7,547 bases of DNA from an uncultured Synergistia bacterium (GCA_937888925.1 CALARM010000807.1:1-7547), one strand, 5' to 3'; shown: positions 1 to 6,650, counted from the first letter of the stretch. The notes: generated by a model from the sequence alone, not told the origin. Translations and numbers: made by a program.

Positions 1-443
1 ATAAGAGCCTGGGCAAGTCCCACTCTCTGTCTGTATCCTTTGGAAAGTTTTCTTATTAATTTATCTTTCGCATCCTCGAGGCCGCATCTGCTGAACACAT
101 AATCAAGCCTTTCAGATTTTTTACGAAAATCCAGTTTTTTTATGTCTGCAACAAAATCCAGATAATCACCTACTGTCATATTGTTGTAAAGAGGAACCCT
201 TTCAGGCATATAACCGACCTTTTCTCTTACTTTAATCGATTCTTCAAATACATCATGACCACATACCTTTGCAGAGCCTTCTGTGGGAGGGAAATAACAG
301 GTTAACATTCTCATAGTAGTAGTTTTACCTGCAGCATTTAATCCCAGAAAACCGAGGATTTCCCCTTTATCCACAGAAAAAGTTAACTTATCAACTGCTA
401 AAAATTCACCGTACCTTTTTGTTAAATTCTCAACTTCTATCAT
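1..443 (-). CDS. GldA-like ABC transporter ATP-binding protein, partial (N-terminal 147 residues)
   Basis: ATPase subunit of an ABC transporter, expected on the inner face of the membrane with a separate permease. The reading frame opens at the ATG at 443 and runs off the left edge. Visible: strand 1 (MIEVENLTKRYG), Walker A at residues 34-42 (GLNAAGKTT), Q-loop region GYMPERVPLY at 77-86 with Glu in place of Gln, and the ABC signature LSKGYRQRVGLAQAL at 133-147. Walker B, D-loop and H-loop lie outside the window. The LSKGYRQRVGLAQAL form and GYxPE Q-loop resemble the GldA/multidrug-export ATPases linked to ABC-2 permeases (family knowledge); the substrate is unknown. Walker A departs from the usual GPNGAGKT (Pro to Leu, Gly to Ala), but the GxxxxGKT core is intact. 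Only weak purine-rich sequence precedes the ATG; a perfect AGGAGG lies 27 nt upstream, with no in-frame ATG, GTG or TTG between. Confidence 0.93.
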   Translation of the reverse strand, partial: MIEVENLTKRYGEFLAVDKLTFSVDKGEILGFLGLNAAGKTTTMRMLTCYFPPTEGSAKVCGHDVFEESIKVREKVGYMPERVPLYNNMTVGDYLDFVADIKKLDFRKKSERLDYVFSRCGLEDAKDKLIRKLSKGYRQRVGLAQAL

Positions 444-470
444 CTTTTTCTCTGGTACTAACCAGTAACG

Positions 471-476
471 CCTCCT
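471..476 (-). promoter_or_regulatory. AGGAGG motif at unusual distance from the ABC start
   Basis: A perfect minus-strand AGGAGG sits 27 nt before the ATG at 443, too far for normal use. The stretch between is open in frame but holds no ATG, GTG or TTG. It may be a standby ribosome site, the remnant of an earlier start, or chance. Confidence 0.4.
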
Positions 477-485
477 TTCTTATAT

Positions 486-520
486 AGCTTTCAGCTTTTA
501 GCTTTCAGCTTTCAGTTCTT
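486..520. repeat. Heptamer array A (AGCTTTC type)
   Basis: Four exact-register 7-mers: AGCTTTC at 486-492, AGCTTTT at 493-499, AGCTTTC at 500-506 and at 507-513, then a degenerate AGTTCTT at 514-520. It lies in the predicted 5' leader of the ABC gene. Confidence 0.85.
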
Positions 521-528
521 AACTGAAA
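510..528 (-). promoter_or_regulatory. Small hairpin at the 5' end of the ABC leader
   Basis: TTTCAGTT (510-517) and AACTGAAA (521-528) are perfect inverted complements around a 3-nt loop. The hairpin would lie almost at the predicted transcription start (near 529) of the ABC gene, fused to the heptamer array. A 5'-end stem could stabilise mRNA; that role is inferred. Confidence 0.45.
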
Positions 529-535
529 AAAATAT

Positions 536-564
536 ATTATAATCCAATTTTTCAAAGCTTACAA
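536..564 (-). promoter_or_regulatory. Sigma70-like promoter of the ABC gene
   Basis: On the minus strand, TTGTAA (559-564), a 17-nt spacer and a perfect TATAAT (536-541). Start expected near 529, giving a leader of about 86 nt to the ATG at 443. Position and spacing are near ideal. Confidence 0.75.
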
Positions 565-642
565 GATTTTATACTTTAGAGATTAAAAATAAATTAAAGA
601 AAAATTAAAATTTTTTAATTATTCAGAGGTAAGGGCTTGTTC

Positions 643-673
643 AAAAATAACCCTGTTATAGTTTACCAGGTTA
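643..673 (-). terminator. Probable rho-independent terminator of the HEAT-repeat gene
   Basis: Read on the minus strand, TAACCTG (667-673) pairs with CAGGGTTA (648-655) with one bulged G across an 11-nt loop, followed at once by five T (643-647). It begins about 82 nt after the stop of the HEAT-repeat gene. The stem is short and has a bulge, so confidence is moderate. Confidence 0.45.
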
Positions 674-755
674 ACGTTTTTATATAAATCAGGTGTTGGG
701 TATTGAAGATATTATTTCTTTACATTACCTAATTATAATTTCCACACGTGAAGAT

Positions 756-1271
756 CTATTTATATTTAATCTGACTGTAGGCCCAGGCTATACGTTTACG
801 GACTTCATAATCTTTCTCGATTTTCATACCTTTCAGCAAACCGTCTAAAACCTTTTTATCTTTTAACTTTACAAGGGCTTCTACTGCTTCAAGTCTTAAA
901 TCTTTATTTTCATCGTTCAACAGCACATGGAGCAATGTATTAACAACAGCAGGGCTGCTCAATTTACTTATCCCTCTGATAGCTTCTTTCCTTTCTTCAT
1001 AATTGACAGACTTTTTCAAAACATCAAACCAGTTAACCTGTTCCATATTGTTTCCGGGAAGTGTGCCACTGCTTAAATCTACTGTCTTGCTAAATGTAGA
1101 CGGAAGATTACCGGGTTTATTATCCAGAAAACCTATTTTAGGTTGTAATTTATGAGGAACTGCCGCAACAGGTTTCGAAGTTTCTATATTTTTTTTGGCA
1201 TCCAGAGCCTTTCTTAATTTCAATTCTATAGCTTTTTTGAGAGAACTATAATCATAGCCACTTTCTTCCAT
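756..1271 (-). CDS. Small HEAT-repeat protein
   Basis: A 171-residue soluble protein without signal peptide or membrane segment. Residues 1-30 are a charged helix-prone region (SLKKAIELKLRKALDAKK). Residues 31-75 look like a flexible linker rich in Pro, Ser and Lys. Residues 79-170 hold two to three HEAT-type helical pairs: YEERKEAIRGISKL..PAVVNTLLHVL at about 91-118, the clearest unit KDLRLEAVEALVKLKDKKVLDGLL at 123-146, and a last partial unit DYEVRKRIAWAYSQIKY at 154-170. HEAT repeats bind proteins; no catalytic motif is visible, so the partner is unknown. The ATG start is supported by TAGGTG (1280-1285) 8 nt upstream and a good promoter further up. It has its own promoter and probable terminator, so it is likely a separate unit from csaB despite sharing its strand. 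Confidence 0.85.
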   Translation of the reverse strand: MEESGYDYSSLKKAIELKLRKALDAKKNIETSKPVAAVPHKLQPKIGFLDNKPGNLPSTFSKTVDLSSGTLPGNNMEQVNWFDVLKKSVNYEERKEAIRGISKLSSPAVVNTLLHVLLNDENKDLRLEAVEALVKLKDKKVLDGLLKGMKIEKDYEVRKRIAWAYSQIKYK

Positions 1272-1279
1272 AAAGTATA

Positions 1280-1285
1280 CACCTA
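1280..1285 (-). promoter_or_regulatory. Ribosome binding site of the HEAT-repeat gene
   Basis: Minus-strand TAGGTG, 8 nt before the ATG at 1271, supports that start. Confidence 0.7.
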
Positions 1286-1316
1286 TAAAAAATGAATCTC
1301 CAGGTTATAGATTTTT

Positions 1317-1345
1317 ATTATAACATGTTGATAAAACCTTAACAA
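1317..1345 (-). promoter_or_regulatory. Sigma70-like promoter of the HEAT-repeat gene
   Basis: On the minus strand, TTGTTA (1340-1345), a 17-nt spacer and a perfect TATAAT (1317-1322). Start expected near 1310, so the leader is about 39 nt. It lies just downstream of heptamer array B. Confidence 0.75.
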
Positions 1346-1354
1346 GAGCTTTTA

Positions 1355-1396
1355 CAGTGATCAGTTATCAGTGATCAGTTACCAGTGACCAGGTTA
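1355..1396. repeat. Heptamer array B (CAGTGAT/CAGTTAT type)
   Basis: Six consecutive 7-mers in register, alternating between two forms: CAGTGAT at 1355 and 1369, CAGTTAT at 1362, CAGTTAC at 1376, CAGTGAC at 1383, and a degenerate CAGGTTA at 1390-1396. Several GATC and CAGTTATCACTG-like partial palindromes arise from this composition. It ends 9 bp from the -35 box of the HEAT-repeat promoter. Confidence 0.88.
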
Positions 1397-1400
1397 TTAT

Positions 1401-1448
1401 ACGTGCGACGTAATGTTTATCTTTCACTTTTCACTCTTCACTCTTCAC
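1401..1448. repeat. Heptamer array C (ACGTNNN then TTTTCAC type)
   Basis: ACGTGCG (1401-1407) and ACGTAAT (1408-1414) are two related 7-mers. After one unrelated stretch, CTTTCAC (1421-1427), TTTTCAC (1428-1434) and two TCTTCAC (1435-1448) follow in strict register. The array runs into csaB: the TGA stop of csaB (1445-1447, minus strand) lies in the last unit. Arrays B and C together fill most of the gap after csaB, where I see no clean rho-independent terminator. Confidence 0.82.
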
Positions 1449-2542
1449 GATTTCCTTAAAATTTCCTTTACAATTTCTGCATTGCGCAGAGCCTTAACTT
1501 TAAGAATTTCTGTTTTTTCCGTAAGGAGAGAAGATATTTTTTTATGGTTTTCTACCAGCTTTTGAGCCATATCATATAAATTACCTTCATTTATTTCCTC
1601 AAGAGACAGATATTTCAAACCTAGCTGTTCCGATATATTTGCTATTTTCGGATCATAGGCTAAAGGTAATGAGGGAACACCCAGAACGGAAGACATAATA
1701 ACAGCATGAAGTCTCATAGCAATAAGGATATTCATCTTCCCGAGCATTCCCATAAGAATTCTGGGGGAATATTCACCGGAAACAATATAAACGGAACTTT
1801 TCATAGTATTTTTTATTCTTCTGGAAACAAGCAGATCGTCAGGATAATGCATGGGTATAAGAAGAATTTTACAGGAGAATTCTTCAGACAGTCTATCAAC
1901 AACACGGGAAATAATATTCAGATAATCAACAGAACTATTCCAGTCTCTTACGGAAAGTCCAATCCACCTGTTACCTTCAAAGGGTATTTTTTCTGCGGCA
2001 AAAACATTCAGAACATCAGGTTCACAGGCAGGTTTCATGGCAAATACAGGATCTGTCGTAACCTCAACAGGTGGTTTACATACACCGAGTTCTTTCAGTA
2101 TCCGTGCGGATTTCTCATCTCTTACTGTTATAAAATCCACCATATTTGCGATATAAGAAGTAAGAGTTTTTCCTGTAAAAGTTTTTAAAGGGCCAATGCC
2201 CTGGGCATAAAACATAACTTTTTTACCTGTCAACTTTGCAAGCAAAACCATGGCAAGATAATAAAGAGGACTCCTTATACTTGTACTGTCCTGAAGTAAA
2301 CCACCTCCGCCGCTTATGAGCATTCTGCTTTCCAGAAGGGCATAAAGCATTTCAGGTCTGTAACGGTGTACCGAAGGGGTATTATGTTCTTTCTCTGTAA
2401 AAGACGGATTAACAGATAAGATCTTAATGTTCAATTCCGGCTCAATCTTTTTTAAAGCATCAAGGATAGAAGCGAGGATAGCTTCATCTCCTGTGTTTTT
2501 AAAACCGTAATAACCTGACAGGAGAATATCATTTCTTTTCAT
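1445..2542 (-). CDS. csaB: CsaB-type polysaccharide pyruvyltransferase
   Basis: Transfers a pyruvyl group to a peptidoglycan-linked polysaccharide; the ketal-pyruvylated glycan is the anchor for SLH-domain S-layer proteins (family knowledge). The 365-residue protein has the family landmarks in order: GYYGFKNTGDEAIL at 10-23, SGGGGLLQD at 77-85, YAQGIGPL, ITVRDEKSARILKELGV, TTDPVF, and RLHAVIMSSVLGVPSLPLAYDPK starting at 277 with the conserved Arg-Leu-His. Length suits the family; no signal peptide, so cytoplasmic. The start is taken as the ATG at 2542 because GGGGAG (2552-2557) lies 9 nt upstream and the N-terminus then matches the family. A GTG at 2563 would add seven residues and bury that site. 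It overlaps the end of the DUF5693 gene by 14 bp, suggesting translational coupling. Confidence 0.92.
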   Translation of the reverse strand: MKRNDILLSGYYGFKNTGDEAILASILDALKKIEPELNIKILSVNPSFTEKEHNTPSVHRYRPEMLYALLESRMLISGGGGLLQDSTSIRSPLYYLAMVLLAKLTGKKVMFYAQGIGPLKTFTGKTLTSYIANMVDFITVRDEKSARILKELGVCKPPVEVTTDPVFAMKPACEPDVLNVFAAEKIPFEGNRWIGLSVRDWNSSVDYLNIISRVVDRLSEEFSCKILLIPMHYPDDLLVSRRIKNTMKSSVYIVSGEYSPRILMGMLGKMNILIAMRLHAVIMSSVLGVPSLPLAYDPKIANISEQLGLKYLSLEEINEGNLYDMAQKLVENHKKISSLLTEKTEILKVKALRNAEIVKEILRKS

Positions 2543-4532
2543 GTTCAGTAACTCCCCTGGCACATATATTATAAAGTAAGGAACCCAGAAAACCTGTGAG
2601 AGAACCTATCCATACACCATGAAAGACCCGGAGCAGTGATACCAGAAGAGGTGTGTGGAGATGGGCAAAAGTATCCATAATATCAGCCTGTCCCAGGCAG
2701 GCCAGAGCAAGAAAAATCCATAGATAAGTACAATGACCTTTACTCCATAAATAGGCAGTCAAAAAAAGTGCAGGTTCACCTATAAGAAAATCCTTAAATC
2801 TTGGCCTCACTATTAACAGTCCATCGAGTAAAGAACGAATATTTCTTTCAAAATCAGATACGGGAACAACTGCAGTATTACCTGTACGGAGCAGGTAAAA
2901 AACTCCTCCGAGAACTATAATAAAAATAGCACATATCTGCCATAAATAAACAGGTTTCTCTAAAAAACTTCTGAATTTTTTGAAAAAATTCTGCAATTTA
3001 TTTCCTTCAGTAAGGGAATATATATAAAAAATGATTATCAAAAATATGGGAACAGTCATAATAAATTTAACACCTTTGAACCGTTCTACTGTAAGGAAAA
3101 ATTTTGTAGAAGATACAATACTCATTGTAATAATAGAGCCGATAACAGTAAGAAGTGAAACAAGCCAGACTGTTTTCAGAGCAAAAAACATATGATTTTT
3201 TACAGATGATTTACCCGGGGAAAAAAGGCCGGGGAAACCGAAAATTATGGCAAAAAGAGGGAAAATAATACCGGCCATAAGGGCACATATCTTTGACATA
3301 AAACTTCCTGCAAGAACCAGACCTCCCAGTAAAACTAAAGTACATACGGAAGCTGTAAGAAGTGAGTATTTAAAAGGCAATTGAAAAATACGGGCAAGAA
3401 TTAAAATACCTGCACAGATAGCTCCAAGGCCTGAAAAAAATTTCAAGATAAGAGAAGGGCTGAAATAATTCATACCTTCAGTACCTCCGGTTTTATATCC
3501 GGAAGCTAAAATAGTTTCTTTACATAATTGCAGATAATAGATATTACTTTCCAGAGGTGTCATCTTTTCAACAGCTTTAGTCAGGGGTCTCAGATAAAGG
3601 AGTCTCATATTTCTTTCTGTCACAGCAAGGCTCCACATATCTATTATCTGATCTAATTTTAATTTGTCCTGATAGGCAGAAGACATGGAAATCACCCTTA
3701 CAACCCTGCTAATATTATGCCCTGCCACAGTTATGGCTCCTTTCTGGAGATTTTCAAGATCTGCCACTTCTATAAAGCCGAAATAAAGATTCTTCTGTTC
3801 CATAATGGAAGCAGTCTGTTCAAGTAAATCAGGATACCCGAGTACTTCATTGTTCATACCTGAAAAGACAAGGGTCGTACAGCATGATGGAATGTTCTGA
3901 AATATGAAATTAAGATCTTCTTCTTTAAGAATTCTGTTTTCCATTCTTGCCACTATATAGAAACCTTTAGAGGAAAGGCTCTTAACAATATTTTCAGGAA
4001 GCCCTGTACCAAGATTTATCACATCGGAATAAGTTCCCTGTATTTCAAGAACAGAAGGAGCTGATGGCAAATTATGAAACATAACTCGATCTTTGCCAAA
4101 AAATCTTAAAAAATATTTCTGTAACTTATCCACATAAGGGGAATTATCAGGAAATAAAATATAAATATTATCAGGCAAAATATTCTTTTCTTCTGCAAGT
4201 TTTCTAAGAATCTGATTGGATGTGCCTGATAATCTGTAAGCATTCAATATATCAAAGCCAGAATAAATTGTAATTTCTCCTCTTTCCTGCAGTCTTTTCG
4301 GAGTATCCTCATAAATACCGAAGGAAGAAATACCATTTGCTCTCAGTACATCCAGAGTATCTTCCAGATTATATCCATTCTGAAGACAGAACTTCTTCCA
4401 GTCATCGTAATCCATAACAAAATTAACAGTATTCAGCTCTCTTTCTACATTTACTCTCCCATAAGCTATCCAGAGAGATACTATAGAAGCAATTATTAAA
4501 ACAGGTAAAAAAACGTATAAATGGTGTTTCAT
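2529..4532 (-). CDS. DUF5693 family integral membrane protein
   Basis: Function not established. The family is recognised from its C-terminal signature: GN then VSDFERNIRSLLDGLLIVRPR (551-578), DFLIGEPALFL, GQADIMDTFAHLHTPLLVSLLR (614-635) and a final membrane helix. The 667-residue protein has an N-terminal anchor (about 4-22), a roughly 330-residue soluble domain probably outside the membrane, and 8 to 9 membrane helices from about residue 356 to the end. DUF5693 genes commonly sit next to csaB (family knowledge), so a role in building, exporting or modifying the wall polysaccharide is likely but inferred. The ATG at 4532 is chosen: the longer GTG start at 4592 would make residues 1-20 a translation of heptamer array D and put them before the membrane anchor. 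No Shine-Dalgarno precedes the ATG; a long hairpin ends 7 nt before it. The 3' end overlaps csaB. Confidence 0.88.
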   Translation of the reverse strand: MKHHLYVFLPVLIIASIVSLWIAYGRVNVERELNTVNFVMDYDDWKKFCLQNGYNLEDTLDVLRANGISSFGIYEDTPKRLQERGEITIYSGFDILNAYRLSGTSNQILRKLAEEKNILPDNIYILFPDNSPYVDKLQKYFLRFFGKDRVMFHNLPSAPSVLEIQGTYSDVINLGTGLPENIVKSLSSKGFYIVARMENRILKEEDLNFIFQNIPSCCTTLVFSGMNNEVLGYPDLLEQTASIMEQKNLYFGFIEVADLENLQKGAITVAGHNISRVVRVISMSSAYQDKLKLDQIIDMWSLAVTERNMRLLYLRPLTKAVEKMTPLESNIYYLQLCKETILASGYKTGGTEGMNYFSPSLILKFFSGLGAICAGILILARIFQLPFKYSLLTASVCTLVLLGGLVLAGSFMSKICALMAGIIFPLFAIIFGFPGLFSPGKSSVKNHMFFALKTVWLVSLLTVIGSIITMSIVSSTKFFLTVERFKGVKFIMTVPIFLIIIFYIYSLTEGNKLQNFFKKFRSFLEKPVYLWQICAIFIIVLGGVFYLLRTGNTAVVPVSDFERNIRSLLDGLLIVRPRFKDFLIGEPALFLTAYLWSKGHCTYLWIFLALACLGQADIMDTFAHLHTPLLVSLLRVFHGVWIGSLTGFLGSLLYNICARGVTEHEKK
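2552..2557 (-). promoter_or_regulatory. Ribosome binding site deciding the csaB start
   Basis: Minus-strand GGGGAG, 9 nt before the ATG at 2542 and inside the 3' end of the DUF5693 gene. It favours this ATG over the GTG at 2563. Confidence 0.7.
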
Positions 4533-4539
4533 TATAGTA

Positions 4540-4606
4540 GTGAAAAGTGAATAGTGAAAAGTGAAAGGTAATTCTTCCTTTTCACTTTTCACTTTTCACT
4601 TTTCAC
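4540..4606 (-). repeat. Heptamer array D: two opposed arrays forming a ~28-bp hairpin
   Basis: Left arm 4540-4568 is four GTGAAAA-type 7-mers (GTGAAAA, GTGAATA, GTGAAAA, GTGAAAG). Right arm 4577-4606 is four CTTTTCA units (from 4578, 4585, 4592, 4599). The arms are inverted complements with one mismatch and one extra base, around an 8-nt loop (4569-4576). In the mRNA this stem starts at the TGA of the TPR gene (4603-4605) and ends 7 nt before the ATG of the DUF5693 gene. There is no T-run after it on the minus strand, so it is not a standard terminator. It could stabilise the upstream mRNA, tune DUF5693 translation, or bring stop and start codons together. Confidence 0.88.
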
Positions 4607-6621
4607 TTTTTCAACTCCTTTATTTTAGCACGAACTTCATCTGCATCATCTGCATCGGGATTGACCTGAAGATAAAGCTCAAATTCTTTAATGGCATTAT
4701 CTTTATTTCCCATTAACAGATAGATATTGGCAAGACTGTAATGAGCCGCACTGGCAGCTTTACCTTTACTATCAAGTTCTATGACTTTATTGAAATTCTT
4801 TATAGCATCATCGTATTTTTTCTGACGGTAATAATCTATGGCCATCCTGTGATAGGCTAGAATATTATCTTTATCGAGCTTTAATATTTTCTTGTATTGA
4901 AATATAGCCATATCCCATTTCTTATTTTTTTCAAATTCTTCTGCATCATTAAAGCTCCTGGTAATAGACATTTTATCTTCATCTGAAAGGGTCTGAACTT
5001 CCGGGCCAGGTGTTTTATTTAAATTTGGGCCCGGCGTAACAGACGGAGACGGACTTATTGATGGATTTTCACCCTTTACTTTAGCTATAATATTATTTAT
5101 ATCTTGAATCTGTTTATCTGTAACTGCCACTTTACGTGCATTTTCCAGAGCCATTGAACCTTCTTCAATAAGACCGATCTTTATATATGCAACACCAAGA
5201 TGGCTATGAAATGAAAAATCGTTCGGAGAAAGAGAAACTGCCTTTTTATAAGGGTCAATACTGTTTTTAAAATCTCCGGAAAAATAAAGGGCATTTCCAA
5301 GATTATAATAAAAAATAGCACTGTCAGGTTCAAGTTTTATAGCTTTATTAAAATTATCTATTGCTTCTTTATAATCATGTTTTTCATATAAAGAGATACC
5401 GAGGTAATTATAAAAATCGGCATTTTTTCCATTAATAGAAATAGCTTCTCTGTAGCGGTCAATAGCTTTTTCTATCTGACCGTTTTCCTGATAGGTTCTG
5501 CCGAGGTTATAATGAAAAAAAGCATCGTCAGGATAATATTTTATAGCATTTCTATAGGTTTCTATGGCATTTTGCCAGTCTTCCATTTTATAATAAATAC
5601 TTCCGAGTTTATTCAAATAAACAGCATTTTTGGGTTCTTTAATTACAGCTTCTTTATAGGCAACGAGAGCTTTATCCATCTGGTTAATGAGATTTAGAGC
5701 TTCGCCGAGAGAATAATAATAGGAACCATTATCAGGATCAAGGTCAATGGCTTTTTGATATTCTGCAATAGCTTCATTATAAAGCTTTATATCTTTATAG
5801 AAATTACCGAAATGATAATGAGGTGCTCCCTCTTTTGGAGCCATTTCCATTGATTTTTTGAAGTTCCTGATGGCCATATCTTTTTCACCCATAGCCTGAT
5901 GAACCTGTGCCAGACCGGTATAAAAAATGAAATTAGTTTTTTCCAGTTTAATAGCCTGCTCTACATCTTCTTTAGCTTTTTTATGATTTGATTTTTTAAG
6001 ATAAGCCATACCTCTGTGATAGTAAAAATCAGCATCGTTTTTTCTAAGATTAATTGCTCTGGAGTAGGCTTCAATAGCCTTATCTGTATAATCAAGTTTA
6101 TCAAATGTTCTGCCCTGATTATAATAAAAATAAGGTTTCGGGTTTTTCCCTGAATAACTTATAGCCATAGTGTATTCGTCCAGAGCTTTCTGCCATTCTT
6201 TCAGACGATAATAAATTCCTCCAAGACGATTATGAAAATCAGGATCTCCTGAATTAAGTGTAATAGCTTCTTCATAGGAAGTTTTTGCGAGTTCAAGGTC
6301 CCCTGTTTTTTCACAGGCAATTCCCAGGTTATAATGATAGGAAGCATTTACAGGATTATATTCTATTGCTTTTTTATAGGCAGAAATAGCTTCCTTAAAA
6401 TTTGCAAGGCTATAATAGGCTCTGCCGAGATAATTATAAATTTCGGCATTATGAGGCTCTTTCTTCAAAGCTGACTGAAAAGATTTGACAGCTTCTTCAT
6501 ATTTGCCTTTTTTGTAAAAATCCATACCCTTTAAATAATCGGAAGTCTCCTTTGAGTAAGATACAGAGACACATAAAAACGAACATAATATAATTAAAAT
6601 CAAAATCCTTGATGCCAGCAA
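4603..6621 (-). CDS. Exported tetratricopeptide-repeat protein, 17 TPR units
   Basis: A 672-residue all-helical scaffold. Residues 1-23 are a signal peptide or N-terminal anchor (MLASRILILIILCSFLCVSVSYS) with no good lipobox, so the protein is probably periplasmic or surface-facing. Fourteen TPRs run from about 29 to 515 in a near-perfect 34-residue period, with recurring NAxFYYNLG and YxxAIxxYxKAIxLxP signatures. A Pro/Ser/Thr-rich linker (about 517-546, SPSPSVTPGP) separates them from three more TPRs (about 555-665). TPR arrays bind proteins; the partner is unknown and no enzyme domain is present. The TTG start at 6621 is supported by GAGGTG 8 nt upstream and because it opens the signal peptide exactly. 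It is first of the unit with DUF5693 and csaB, 70 bp before the former, which suggests a role in envelope assembly (inference). The TGA stop is inside heptamer array D. Confidence 0.9.
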   Translation of the reverse strand: MLASRILILIILCSFLCVSVSYSKETSDYLKGMDFYKKGKYEEAVKSFQSALKKEPHNAEIYNYLGRAYYSLANFKEAISAYKKAIEYNPVNASYHYNLGIACEKTGDLELAKTSYEEAITLNSGDPDFHNRLGGIYYRLKEWQKALDEYTMAISYSGKNPKPYFYYNQGRTFDKLDYTDKAIEAYSRAINLRKNDADFYYHRGMAYLKKSNHKKAKEDVEQAIKLEKTNFIFYTGLAQVHQAMGEKDMAIRNFKKSMEMAPKEGAPHYHFGNFYKDIKLYNEAIAEYQKAIDLDPDNGSYYYSLGEALNLINQMDKALVAYKEAVIKEPKNAVYLNKLGSIYYKMEDWQNAIETYRNAIKYYPDDAFFHYNLGRTYQENGQIEKAIDRYREAISINGKNADFYNYLGISLYEKHDYKEAIDNFNKAIKLEPDSAIFYYNLGNALYFSGDFKNSIDPYKKAVSLSPNDFSFHSHLGVAYIKIGLIEEGSMALENARKVAVTDKQIQDINNIIAKVKGENPSISPSPSVTPGPNLNKTPGPEVQTLSDEDKMSITRSFNDAEEFEKNKKWDMAIFQYKKILKLDKDNILAYHRMAIDYYRQKKYDDAIKNFNKVIELDSKGKAASAAHYSLANIYLLMGNKDNAIKEFELYLQVNPDADDADEVRAKIKELKK

Positions 6622-6629
6622 GTTAAATA

Positions 6630-6635
6630 CACCTC
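6630..6635 (-). promoter_or_regulatory. Ribosome binding site deciding the TTG start of the TPR gene
   Basis: Minus-strand GAGGTG, within AGAGAGGTG, 8 nt before the TTG at 6621. It is the main support for a rare TTG start. Confidence 0.75.
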
Positions 6636-6650
6636 TCTTGTAAAATATTA

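Larger units (their letters stand above)
444..755. other. Intergenic region upstream of the ABC gene
   Basis: 312 bases without a gene. From right to left it holds a probable terminator of the HEAT-repeat gene (643-673), an AT-only inverted repeat near 603-620 (AATTAAAA and TTTTAATT), a strong minus-strand promoter (536-564), a small hairpin (510-528), a heptamer array (486-520) and an AGGAGG (471-476). I see no tRNA and no convincing small ORF. Confidence 0.7.

Noticed and set aside
432..465. CTG-initiated 11-codon leader peptide overlapping the ABC start, 5 nt after AGGAGG
   Set aside because: CTG starts are rare and nothing in the peptide suggests regulation; noted only because it would explain the misplaced AGGAGG.
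1355..1448. CRISPR array
   Set aside because: Units are 7 bp and contiguous, with no spacers and no 25-40 bp repeats; no cas gene is present.
1706..2188. Plus-strand open frame of 160 codons
   Set aside because: Lies wholly antisense inside csaB, has low-complexity Asn/Ser/Phe-rich composition and no ribosome site.
1445..2563. GTG start of csaB at 2563
   Set aside because: It would place the GGGGAG ribosome site inside the coding region and add residues before the conserved family N-terminus.
4540..4606. Rho-independent terminator after the TPR gene
   Set aside because: The stem is AT-rich and very long, and no T-run follows it on the minus strand; the next gene starts 7 nt later.
5512..5697. 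Plus-strand open frame of 61 codons
   Set aside because: Antisense to the TPR gene; its Ile/Phe-rich sequence is the complement of repeated TPR codons.
4603..6621. Nucleotide tandem repeats of about 102 bp in the TPR gene as a recombination-made array
   Set aside because: The period is the 34-residue TPR fold; the units are diverged in sequence, so no recent duplication is indicated.
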